Source of the DNA: JADKAV01 sp963818505
Lineage (GTDB): Bacteria; Actinomycetota; Actinomycetes; S36-B12; UBA10799
Length of the DNA stretch: 64,000 nt
Direction: 5' to 3'
Assembly (NCBI GenBank): GCA_963818505.1
Contig: CAWFSJ010000001.1
Coordinates: 1,054,001-1,118,000 of the forward strand
Of this stretch, positions 11,509-19,283 are shown in pieces; positions within the stretch are counted from its first letter, which is position 1; each line of letters begins with the position of its first letter. The notes below the pieces were generated by a model that saw only the letters and a list, made by a program, of their open reading frames with translations, was not told the DNA's origin and searched no databases. Made by a program: the position numbers and the translations under genes.

Positions 11509-12707
11509 GACGCGTCGTCCACCTCTCCTGGGAGTACCCGCCGGTCGTCTACGGCGGACTGGGCAGACACGTCCAAGCCCTAGCCGCCGCGCAGGCCGCC
11601 CGGGGCGACGAGGTCACCGTCGTGACCCAGGCCCCTTCCGGCCCGGGGCCGGACATGGTCGACGACTCCGGCGTGCGCGTAGTTCGGGTGTCACCCGATG
11701 GACCGTTCCCGTACCACTTGCCATCACTGTTGACCTGGGTCGGCGCCCTCGACTACCGGATCGGGCTGGCAAGCACTCAGCGAAGGGCCGCGGACGTCGT
11801 TCATGCCCACGACTGGGTGGTCGCGCGGGCCGGGACCAGAGCGGCCGCGTCATTGCAGGCTCCATTGGTGGCCACGCTGCACGCGACGGAGGCGGGCCGC
11901 CATGGCGGGTGGCTGCCGGACCCCGTGTCGGCTTCGGTTCATCTGGTCGAGCAATGGCTGGTGGACGAGGCCGATGAACTCATCGTCTGCTCCCAGTCGA
12001 TGGCTCAGGAGGTCGTGCGAGGTCATCGGGCAGACCCAGACCACCTCACGGTCGTGCCCAACGGGATCGAAACTGGCTCCTACCTGGCCGACGTGGAGGT
12101 GCCCGCGGAGTTCCTGACCGGCACACCGCGCCTCACGTTCGTCGGTCGCATCGAATGGGAGAAGGGTGTCTTCGTCGCAGTGCAGGCCATGCCCGCGATC
12201 GTTCGAGCACACCCGGACGCGCGCCTACGGATCATCGGGACCGGCGGTCAGACGGCAGCTGTGGAATCACGGATCGCCGAACTCGGGCTGTCCGAGCACG
12301 TGTCCATGTGGGGTCACGTCGACGAACTCCGGCTGCGCCAGTTGTACGCATCCTCGGATCTGCTGCTGGCCCCCAGCTCCTACGAACCTTTTGGCATCGT
12401 CGCGCTCGAAGGCGCGGCCATGGGTGTGCCCCTGATCGTCGGCGACACAGGCGGCCTGGCCGAGTTCGTGACCGACGAGCGCGGCAGACGATGCCGTCCC
12501 AACGACCCTCAGGATCTGGCCGCGCAAGTACTGGCGGCCTGCGAGGACCCGGCCGACACGCTTGCCAGACGTCAAGCTGCCAGTGACGCGTTGGCCGACT
12601 ACACGTGGGCCCGCATCGCCGAATCGACCGAAGCCGTCTACGCGCGGGCGGCGCGGCGCCCGCACCCGAACCGGCAGGCGCCCCTCACCGCCGGGCGAGT
12701 GTGGTGA
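11505..12707 (+). CDS. GT4 alpha-1,4-glucosyltransferase, Rv3032-like
   Basis: A 400-aa retaining GT-B glycosyltransferase. The N-terminal acceptor domain opens with HLSWEYPPVVYGGLGRHV. The C-terminal donor domain has FVGRIEWEKG and the E-x7-E motif in SYEPFGIVALEGAAMG. The GTG start at 11505 overlaps the GH57 stop (GTGA). In M. tuberculosis the equivalent Rv3032 elongates the alpha-1,4-glucan backbone of MGLP and contributes to glycogen. The operon ends here: the next gene is convergent with a 4-bp gap. Confidence 0.9.
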   Translation: MRRVVHLSWEYPPVVYGGLGRHVQALAAAQAARGDEVTVVTQAPSGPGPDMVDDSGVRVVRVSPDGPFPYHLPSLLTWVGALDYRIGLASTQRRAADVVHAHDWVVARAGTRAAASLQAPLVATLHATEAGRHGGWLPDPVSASVHLVEQWLVDEADELIVCSQSMAQEVVRGHRADPDHLTVVPNGIETGSYLADVEVPAEFLTGTPRLTFVGRIEWEKGVFVAVQAMPAIVRAHPDARLRIIGTGGQTAAVESRIAELGLSEHVSMWGHVDELRLRQLYASSDLLLAPSSYEPFGIVALEGAAMGVPLIVGDTGGLAEFVTDERGRRCRPNDPQDLAAQVLAACEDPADTLARRQAASDALADYTWARIAESTEAVYARAARRPHPNRQAPLTAGRVW

Positions 12708-12711
12708 GAGG

Positions 12712-12996
12712 TCAGCTCGTCCCGTAGCCGCGAGCCCGGGCCGAACCGGCGTAGGAGCCGATGTCGGCCAAGAAAGCCAGGGCGACGAAGAACCAGGTGA
12801 ATCCGGTCACCGAGCCCAGCCACCAGTTGAGAAGCACATAACTCAGAGTTGTGAATGGCAGGAAGATTATCCCGATCAGCGGGATGACCCATTCGCCGTT
12901 GAAGGCCTTCTCGACGGTGTCACCGAACAGCCACAACAGCACCAGCGCGACCCGGGGGAAGAACGCACCCAGGGCAACTACGAAACAACCGCACAT
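12712..12996 (-). CDS. Small membrane protein, unknown function
   Basis: A 94-aa protein with three predicted hydrophobic segments (about residues 4-24, 37-57 and 62-82). No family was recognised. The ATG at 12996 has a purine-rich GGCGGAG upstream. It lies 12 bp downstream of the ATP-grasp ligase on the same strand and is probably co-transcribed with it. It has no leader/core layout of a peptide precursor, so it is more likely a membrane partner or an unrelated protein. Confidence 0.6.
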   Translation of the reverse strand: MCGCFVVALGAFFPRVALVLLWLFGDTVEKAFNGEWVIPLIGIIFLPFTTLSYVLLNWWLGSVTGFTWFFVALAFLADIGSYAGSARARGYGTS

Positions 12997-13008
12997 TTGT
13001 TCTCCGCC

Positions 13009-14475
13009 TCACTGTCCGCCAAGGGCATCCATCATGCCAACAACTTCGCGATAATCGTCTATCGCCTGACCCAGACTGTCCCCGATGCACGTGACCCCGA
13101 CCTTGCCGTACTCCGACAGGGCACCGAGCATGTGGAAGACACACCCGCGTTCGGTGACCGGGTCGAACGTCAGCCGCCTGTTCACTGCGGCATCCAGTAG
13201 GTCGGACACCGAAAGCCCGCGGTATTTGTCCGAGTGCAGGTTGTCGGTGGCGTAGTAGCACTTCTGAACACCGTTGGCCCCGCGGAACACCCCCTGCAGT
13301 GGGTCATAACGTCCTTCGGTGATCACCGAGAGCGTCAGCATCGGATGGGTGGTTCCGCCCTTGCGCAGATTGATCTCGATTGCGCTGAGACGATCGGCCG
13401 CCTCCACGAAGTCCACGGCGTACCGGCCACGCGCACCAAGGCGCAGCAGGACCCGGCCGACCTCGATCGTGGCCTCCTGCACGCGGTGGCGGTATCGCAG
13501 GTCTGCGGGGAAGGTCGAACCTTCGAACACCTGCCCGTCGGCACCCCCGAGCAACTGGTCGTGTGTGGACAGGGGGCGCACCGTCCCGTCCGGACCGATG
13601 TACCCCTGCCCAGACGGTGAAGCGCTCACCCCCTCCACGAACTCCTCGACGATGCCGCCCATCTGCTCGAAACGCCTGCTGAACGTGGGGTAGGTCTCCG
13701 ATCGGGCCTGGAACTTCAACGCCGTTGGCAACGCGGCGGCGATCGCCTCTTCGGTTTCGCCGTTCTCGTAGCGGTAGAGGGCGTTGCCCTCGCCGGAGAA
13801 CCCTTCCTCAAGCTTGACCACACCCGTGTGCAGGTGCGGCAGATCCCGCTTGAGTGCTGCGAGCGAAGTTGCCACCTCGTCCATCGAGGAGAGGTTCTCG
13901 AAACCCATCGGCAGATCGATGCCTGCCTCCCGGAAGACCTTGCGGCTGCCCGACTTGCTGCCCAGGTGGTCCAGCGCCGGTGGGTTCCCCAACAAGGTCA
14001 CGTCGAGTTCCTCGGCCAGTTTGCGCTCGAGGGCGGTGGTGTTCATGCACACCAATCCGGCGTCGGCGCTCATCTCGAGGGCCGCTCTGATCTCCCGCAT
14101 CCGGCCCGGGCGTTCGAGCAGTTTCTCGGTGAGCGGTCGCGACGACAGATCATCGCAACTGATCATGGTCAATCGCGCCCGCGAGTGGGAGACCGGCACG
14201 CCCGGAATGAGGTTCAGGTAGTAACCGACGACCACCTCGGGGATCCGCGCACTGGAACAGAAGACCAGACGCATCGTCGGTGAGTGCAATTGCAGCAGCA
14301 GCGCGAGCAGTCGCTCCTCGTAGTGCTCGACACCGACCACGTTCTGCAGCAACTGCTGATCGAAGGACATGCTGGGAACGACGACCAAGCAGTACGACTC
14401 ATTGGCCTGGTCGTTCACATGGGTCATATCGGGCAGTGCAGCCTCGAGGGCGTCGAACCCGGCAGCCCCAGTCAC
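13009..14475 (-). CDS. ATP-grasp ligase, PGM1-related
   Basis: A 488-aa protein resembling the peptide ligase PGM1 of Streptomyces pheganomycin synthesis. The middle region carries an ATP-grasp core: GVVKLEEGFSGEGNALYRYE (nucleotide-binding strand and glycine loop), VEEFVEG, and the metal-binding stretch FVEAADRLSAIEINLRKGGT. The C-terminus matches the PGM1_C-type region. The GTG at 14475 is preferred because TATCTT lies 6 nt upstream; GTG at 14514 would add 13 residues. It interrupts the MGLP-like block between GT4 and the acyltransferase. The substrate is unknown; it may ligate an amino acid or small carboxylate to an amine. Confidence 0.8.
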   Translation of the reverse strand: MTGAAGFDALEAALPDMTHVNDQANESYCLVVVPSMSFDQQLLQNVVGVEHYEERLLALLLQLHSPTMRLVFCSSARIPEVVVGYYLNLIPGVPVSHSRARLTMISCDDLSSRPLTEKLLERPGRMREIRAALEMSADAGLVCMNTTALERKLAEELDVTLLGNPPALDHLGSKSGSRKVFREAGIDLPMGFENLSSMDEVATSLAALKRDLPHLHTGVVKLEEGFSGEGNALYRYENGETEEAIAAALPTALKFQARSETYPTFSRRFEQMGGIVEEFVEGVSASPSGQGYIGPDGTVRPLSTHDQLLGGADGQVFEGSTFPADLRYRHRVQEATIEVGRVLLRLGARGRYAVDFVEAADRLSAIEINLRKGGTTHPMLTLSVITEGRYDPLQGVFRGANGVQKCYYATDNLHSDKYRGLSVSDLLDAAVNRRLTFDPVTERGCVFHMLGALSEYGKVGVTCIGDSLGQAIDDYREVVGMMDALGGQ

Positions 14476-14481
14476 CCTGCC

Positions 14482-14487
14482 AAGATA
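14482..14487 (-). promoter_or_regulatory. Putative -10 box for the ATP-grasp gene (leaderless)
   Basis: TATCTT is 6 nt before the GTG at 14475; it supports the shorter start. Confidence 0.45.
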
Positions 14488-14547
14488 GCGGCATCCGGGC
14501 TGGGTGGCACACACCGCGCGCCACCAGCACCACGCCGTTTGGCGACG

Positions 14548-15249
14548 TCATGACGAACTGCTGTGCTCCTGGGCCGCCACCCGGGTCTTGCGTGCGATGT
14601 CGGCCAGGGCCGCGCGCCGCGCCGCAGCGGCGTCATAGGCCGCCTGCCGGTCCTTGATGATGCGCCCCGGTACCCCGCCGACCACGGATTTGGGCGGGAT
14701 GACCCCACGCACGACCGAGTTGGCTGCCAGCACGCATCCCTGCCCAACGAAGGTTCCCCTGGTCACCGTGACCTTCGTGCCCAGCCAGCAGTCGGGCCCG
14801 ATGCGCACCGGGCTCTTCACCAGACCCTGGTCCTTGATGGGGGCCAGTACATCCTCGAAGACATGGTCGAAGTCGCAGATGTACACCCAGTCAGCCACGA
14901 TGCAACTACCGCCGATCTCGATGTCCAGGTACGCGTTGATGGTGTTGTCGCGTCCGAAAACGGTCTTGTCCCCCACCCGCAGGGTCCCCTCGTGTACGCG
15001 CAGTCTGTTGTCCTCCCCCACGTGCACCCAGCGCCCGAGGATCAGCTGCCCGTAGCCCTTGCGCGCATACAACTCGCTGCGGCGACCGATGAAGACGAAG
15101 CCCTCGGTGATGATGTGGGGGTTGCGGACCTTGAGCCAGAAGAAGCGCCAGTAGCGCACGAGGTACCACGGGCTCCACGCCCGGTTGCGCAGGATCCACC
15201 TCACCGAGGCCCAGGTGAGGAATCGTGCGTTGCGAGGATCCCGGCTCAC
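14548..15249 (-). CDS. Hexapeptide-repeat acyltransferase, Rv3034c-like
   Basis: A 233-aa left-handed beta-helix transferase. The imperfect hexapeptide ladder runs from GQLILGRWVHVGEDNRLRV to GPDCWLGTKVTVTRGTFVG and GCVLAANSVVRGVIPPKSVV, ending with the typical VGGVPGRIIKDR. The GTG at 15249 overlaps the methyltransferase stop (GTGA); any longer version would be antisense-like sequence. In mycobacteria a similar acetyltransferase sits in the MGLP locus and is proposed to acylate the polymer with short acyl chains. The acyl donor is presumed to be acyl-CoA. Confidence 0.87.
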   Translation of the reverse strand: MSRDPRNARFLTWASVRWILRNRAWSPWYLVRYWRFFWLKVRNPHIITEGFVFIGRRSELYARKGYGQLILGRWVHVGEDNRLRVHEGTLRVGDKTVFGRDNTINAYLDIEIGGSCIVADWVYICDFDHVFEDVLAPIKDQGLVKSPVRIGPDCWLGTKVTVTRGTFVGQGCVLAANSVVRGVIPPKSVVGGVPGRIIKDRQAAYDAAAARRAALADIARKTRVAAQEHSSSS

Positions 15250-16181
15250 GCCTTGGTTCCGGTGACGCTGACGTTGTAGAAGTACTGGGCCGGCACGATC
15301 CGGCTCATCACCTTCGCGTCCAGCGCCGAGAGCCCCAGCCAGGTGCCGTAGGCGAAGTAGGCCCACTTCATACCCAGCGACCCGGGCTTGACCGCAGCCT
15401 CGACCGTGCGGATCGGCCAGCCGAACCAGGACGAGGTCAACTCCTCGGTCACTGTCCGGACGTCGATCGCACCGGCGCGCACACACAGCCTGCGCAACTG
15501 CCCCGGGTCGAACGTGTGGATGTCCACGACGGCCTCCAGCACGGCCGCCCGCGAGGACGCGTCGAGTTCGACCTGCCCGAGGGCGTACTTCTCGCGCAGC
15601 CCGGGCAGGTGGGTGATCCGTTTGGCGGCCTTCCAGGTGATCTGCGACAGCTTGCGGGCCAGGAAGTCCCCTTTGGCGGTGGGCTCCCCCGCGAACACGA
15701 AACGGCCGCCGGGTTTGAGCACCCTCAACACCTCGGCCATGGCCTGGTCGAGATCTGGGATGTGGTGCAGAACCGCGTGTCCGATGACCAGGTCGAACGT
15801 GTCATCGGGGTACGGCAGGGTTTCCGCGTCGGCGACCCTGCCTTCGAGGTCGAAGCCGAGGTTCGCCCCGTTGCGCTTGGCGACCTCCACCATTCCGGGC
15901 GAAAGATCGGTGACGTGGCCCTCGTCGAGCACGCCGGCCAGTTTCAGGTTGAGCAAGAAGAACCCCGTGCCGCACCCCAGTTCCAGGGCGGTGTCGTACG
16001 GCCAGCCCTCATCACCGGCAACGTTGATGAAGCGGTCGCGGGCGTAGGTGATGCAACGCTCGTCGAAGGAGATCGACCACTTGTCGTCGTAGGTGTCGGC
16101 CTCCCAGTCGTGGTACAGCAGGTTGGCCAGTTTCGGGTCGTCGAAAGCCTGCGCGACCTGCTCAGCAGTCGGTGGGGTCAT
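15246..16181 (-). CDS. SAM-dependent methyltransferase, MGLP-locus type
   Basis: A 311-aa class I methyltransferase. Motif I is ALELGCGTGFFLL, the acidic motif is VTDLSPGMVE, and motif II/III covers DLVIGHAVLHHIPDLD and LRVLKPGGRFVFAGEP. The C-terminal 130 residues form an extra domain. It is encoded between the enoyl-CoA hydratase (3 bp upstream) and the acyltransferase (4-bp overlap). This matches the Rv3037c-Rv3039c surroundings and suggests a second sugar O-methyltransferase of an MGLP-like polymer. Another small-molecule substrate is not excluded. Confidence 0.82.
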   Translation of the reverse strand: MTPPTAEQVAQAFDDPKLANLLYHDWEADTYDDKWSISFDERCITYARDRFINVAGDEGWPYDTALELGCGTGFFLLNLKLAGVLDEGHVTDLSPGMVEVAKRNGANLGFDLEGRVADAETLPYPDDTFDLVIGHAVLHHIPDLDQAMAEVLRVLKPGGRFVFAGEPTAKGDFLARKLSQITWKAAKRITHLPGLREKYALGQVELDASSRAAVLEAVVDIHTFDPGQLRRLCVRAGAIDVRTVTEELTSSWFGWPIRTVEAAVKPGSLGMKWAYFAYGTWLGLSALDAKVMSRIVPAQYFYNVSVTGTKA

Positions 16182-16184
16182 AGC

Positions 16185-16985
16185 TCATCGTCCCTCGAAC
16201 GTTGCCTTGCCGGGACCCGACTCCAAGAACGAGCCCATTCCAATCTTGCGATCGGCCGTGGCGAACAGGCCGGCAAACTGCATCCGTTCGATCTCCAAGC
16301 CTGTGCGCAGGTCGACCTCCAACCCTCTGTCGACCGCGGTCTTGGCTGCGCGCAGTGCCAGTGCTGGACCACCGACGTAGCGGGATGCCCACTCCACGGC
16401 CCGCTCGTAGACATCATCAGCGGGAACCACGGCGTCGACCAGGCCGATCCGCTCGGCTTCCTCGGCACGCACGTGACGACCCGAGAAGATCATCTCCTTG
16501 GCCTTCGCCGGCCCGATCAAGCGTGACAGGCGCTGAGTCCCCCCCGCTCCCGGGATGATGCCGAGTTGGATCTCCGGCAGGCCCAGTTTGGCGCTGTCGG
16601 AGCACACGCGGAAATCGCAGCACAGGGCCAGTTCGAGACCCCCACCGAGGGCGTACCCGGTGATCGCCGCGATCGTGGGTTTGCCGATCTCGGTGACCGC
16701 CGCGAAGGTGGTCTGCAGAGCCGAGGACCGTTCGACCATCGTCCGGTGGTCCCAGTCGGCCATCTCCTTGACGTCAGCCCCGGCCGCGAAGACCTTGGGC
16801 CCGCCGTAGATCACGACGGCCGCGATGTCGCGTCGCTGATCGGCCTCACGGGCAGCCTGCGCGAAGCCGGCCTGCACCTGTGCCGACAGGGCGTTCATGG
16901 GCGGACGGTTGAGTCTGATGACACCCACGCCGTCAACTACCTCAAGCGTCACTTCGGTATTGCCGTCACCAGTCACTGCACCCAC
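16185..16985 (-). CDS. Enoyl-CoA hydratase/isomerase family protein (EchA17-like)
   Basis: A 266-aa crotonase-fold protein. It has the oxyanion-hole segments FAAGADVKEM and GYALGGGLELALCCD, and the second catalytic glutamate in LPEIQLGIIPGAGGTQRLSR, which fits a true hydratase. It is the first gene of the minus-strand operon with the methyltransferase and acyltransferase. The homologous position in M. tuberculosis holds echA17 (Rv3039c). GTG at 16985 gives the longest form and GTG at 16976 is an alternative. The substrate is not deducible. Confidence 0.92.
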   Translation of the reverse strand: MGAVTGDGNTEVTLEVVDGVGVIRLNRPPMNALSAQVQAGFAQAAREADQRRDIAAVVIYGGPKVFAAGADVKEMADWDHRTMVERSSALQTTFAAVTEIGKPTIAAITGYALGGGLELALCCDFRVCSDSAKLGLPEIQLGIIPGAGGTQRLSRLIGPAKAKEMIFSGRHVRAEEAERIGLVDAVVPADDVYERAVEWASRYVGGPALALRAAKTAVDRGLEVDLRTGLEIERMQFAGLFATADRKIGMGSFLESGPGKATFEGR

Positions 16986-17063
16986 CTGTCCTCCCTAAGC
17001 CCCACAGGCAGGCTAACCTCCACTCAGGACCTTGCCGTCGAGAGGTCTGCCGACAGGAGGAAC

Positions 17064-19079
17064 ATGCGCACGCCTGAAGGTCTGCCTCCCATGGGTCTGC
17101 GACCAGACCCGGAACACCCCGGCAGAGCGACGGTGAACTACTTCGCCCCCGCAGCAGAGGCAGTCGTGCTCGAGTTCCTCGAGGCAGGCTCGAAGATCGA
17201 CCTGCAGCCCGGCCCATACGGACACTGGATCGCATCCTTGCCCGAGCCTGCTTCGGGCACGACCTACGGATTCCGGGTCACCGGACCGTGGGAACCGGAG
17301 TTCGGTCTGCGGTTGAACCCGGCGAAACTGCTGCTCGATCCCTACGCGTTGGCCATCACCGGGCAATTGCAGGTGCACGACGCGATCCACTCCTACCAGA
17401 TGCACGACCCGGACATCCCCGACGACGTCGACTCTGCTCCCTACGTGCCCCACAGCGTGTACGTGCCCCCGCTGGCGCCAGTGCCCAACAACCGGCCGCG
17501 GGTGCCCTGGGACCGAACCATCATCTACGAGACGCACGTCAAGGGCTTCACCGCAACACACCCCGACGTGCCCGAGGAACTACGCGGCACGTACGCCGGA
17601 CTTGGGACGCCCGCGGCGATCGATTACCTCGTCGACCTCGGCGTGACGACCGTCGAACTGCTTCCGGTCCAGCACTTCGTGCCCGAACCCATGCTGCTGG
17701 GCCGCGGACTGACCAACTACTGGGGGTACAACCCGGTCGGCTACTTCGCTCCGCACGCTGCGTACGCGGCCCACGGCGAGCGTGGCCAGCAGATCGCTGA
17801 GTTCCGCGACATGGTCGACGCTTTGCACGAAGCCGGGCTCGAGGTCATCGTGGACGTGGTCTACAACCACACTGCCGAAGGCGACCACCTCGGACCGACC
17901 CTGGCCTGGAAGGGCTCGGCCAACGCCGACACCTACTGGATGCTCGAGGGCGGGATGTACGACAACCCCACCGGTTGTGGCAACGCCATCCGTGCGGAAT
18001 CGCCCCGGATGGTCGAGTTGATCCTGTCGTCATTGCGCTATTGGGTCGACGAGTTGCACGTGGACGGCTTCCGCTTCGATCTCGCCTCGACCTTGGCGCG
18101 CACATCCTCGATGGTGACCACCTGGGCCCCGGTCCTGTCCGGGATGACCGCCGATCCGATCCTGTCGCAGGTGAAACTGATCGCCGAGCCCTGGGACATC
18201 GGCATCGGCGGGTACCAGGCGGGCAACTTCCCCGGGCCTTGGGCCGAATGGAACGACGTCTTCCGTGGGACGGTGCGCGACACTTGGCGTTCCATCGGGT
18301 CGCTGTCGGAGCTCGGCGCCCGGCTCACCGGGTCCGCAGATCGCTTCGCCCACAACGGCCGGCGGCCCTACCACTCAATCAACTTCATCACCGCCCATGA
18401 CGGTTTCACCCTCGCCGACCTCGTCGCCTACAACGACAAGCACAACGAAGCCAACGGCGAGGACAACCGCGACGGCAGCAACGACAACCGCAGTTGGAAC
18501 GGTGGCGCCGAGGGCCCGACCGACGATCCCGTGGTTCTTGCCAACCGCCGGGCCCGCCAACGCTCTTTGCTGGCCACGCTCATACTGTCCGCCGGAACCC
18601 CGATGATCCTTTCCGGGGACGAGTCCGGACGCACCCAACAGGGCAACAACAACGTCTACTGCCAGGACAATGAACTGTCCTGGACCGACTGGTCGGCATT
18701 GGACACCGACTTGATCGAATGGACCAAGCTGCTCATACAGATCCGTGACAGGTACCCGGTCCTGCGCCCGGAGGTGCACCCGTCTCCGGACGACCTGCAC
18801 TGGTTCAACGAGGAGGGCACGGTCCTGACCTCGGAGCAGTGGAACGACCCAGACGTGCGTGTGGTGCAAGCCATGTTCAAGGGCGACCCCTCGGTGCTGC
18901 TATGCCTGAACACCGGACCGGAGACGGTGGCAATGACCTTCCCGGTGGCCTCACGTGTAGTGCTGGCCAGCGAAGACGTGACGCTGGCCGGTGTCGACCC
19001 TGCTGCGGGCGTGAAGGTGCCCTGCTACTCCATCGTGGTAGCGGAAGTGCTACCCGAGGACCCGGCCGCGACGGCGTAG
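17064..19079 (+). CDS. glgX: Glycogen debranching enzyme GlgX/TreX
   Basis: A 671-aa GH13 isoamylase-type enzyme that hydrolyses alpha-1,6 branches. An N-terminal CBM48-like beta domain is followed by the (beta/alpha)8 barrel: VIVDVVYNHTAEGDHLG (region I), DGFRFDLA with nucleophile D339, AEPWDIG with acid E375, and FITAHDGFT (region IV). The ATG at 17064 is fixed by AGGAGG 5 nt upstream; the open frame extends far upstream but is antisense to the hydratase. It is co-directional with glgE, separated by 204 bp containing palindrome copy 2. Confidence 0.96.
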   Translation: MRTPEGLPPMGLRPDPEHPGRATVNYFAPAAEAVVLEFLEAGSKIDLQPGPYGHWIASLPEPASGTTYGFRVTGPWEPEFGLRLNPAKLLLDPYALAITGQLQVHDAIHSYQMHDPDIPDDVDSAPYVPHSVYVPPLAPVPNNRPRVPWDRTIIYETHVKGFTATHPDVPEELRGTYAGLGTPAAIDYLVDLGVTTVELLPVQHFVPEPMLLGRGLTNYWGYNPVGYFAPHAAYAAHGERGQQIAEFRDMVDALHEAGLEVIVDVVYNHTAEGDHLGPTLAWKGSANADTYWMLEGGMYDNPTGCGNAIRAESPRMVELILSSLRYWVDELHVDGFRFDLASTLARTSSMVTTWAPVLSGMTADPILSQVKLIAEPWDIGIGGYQAGNFPGPWAEWNDVFRGTVRDTWRSIGSLSELGARLTGSADRFAHNGRRPYHSINFITAHDGFTLADLVAYNDKHNEANGEDNRDGSNDNRSWNGGAEGPTDDPVVLANRRARQRSLLATLILSAGTPMILSGDESGRTQQGNNNVYCQDNELSWTDWSALDTDLIEWTKLLIQIRDRYPVLRPEVHPSPDDLHWFNEEGTVLTSEQWNDPDVRVVQAMFKGDPSVLLCLNTGPETVAMTFPVASRVVLASEDVTLAGVDPAAGVKVPCYSIVVAEVLPEDPAATA

Positions 19080-19121
19080 CGCCTGCCGCCAGGCCGGCCC
19101 AAGCCGCCCCAAGCCGCGTTG

Positions 19122-19189
19122 GTTAGAGGTTGTGCTGTTGGTTAGCGAAACAACGCGTGGATTCGCTAACCAGGACCACAACCTCTAAC
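19122..19189. repeat. Palindromic element A, copy 2
   Basis: 68 bp with the same arms and an ACAACGCGTGGA loop. The left spacer is CTGTT and the right AGGAC, so the hairpin keeps an internal bulge. It lies between the co-directional genes glgX and glgE, 43 bp after the glgX stop, flanked by GC-rich AAGCCGCCCC repeats. Confidence 0.95.
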
Positions 19190-19270
19190 GGGGACCAGTC
19201 CGCGGACCGCAGCAACGCCGCGGACCGGCGATCTGACCCACCACGAGACGCATGGGCAAGCATCTAGGAC

Positions 19271-19276
19271 TACCGT
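19271..19276 (+). promoter_or_regulatory. Putative -10 box of glgE (leaderless)
   Basis: TACCGT is 7 nt before the GTG of glgE. With palindrome copy 2 upstream, it suggests that glgE-glgB forms its own transcription unit. Confidence 0.5.
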
Positions 19277-19283
19277 CGAAACC

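Noticed and set aside
12712..12996. Precursor peptide for the PGM1-like ligase
   Set aside because: The encoded protein is a three-helix membrane protein without a leader/core pattern.
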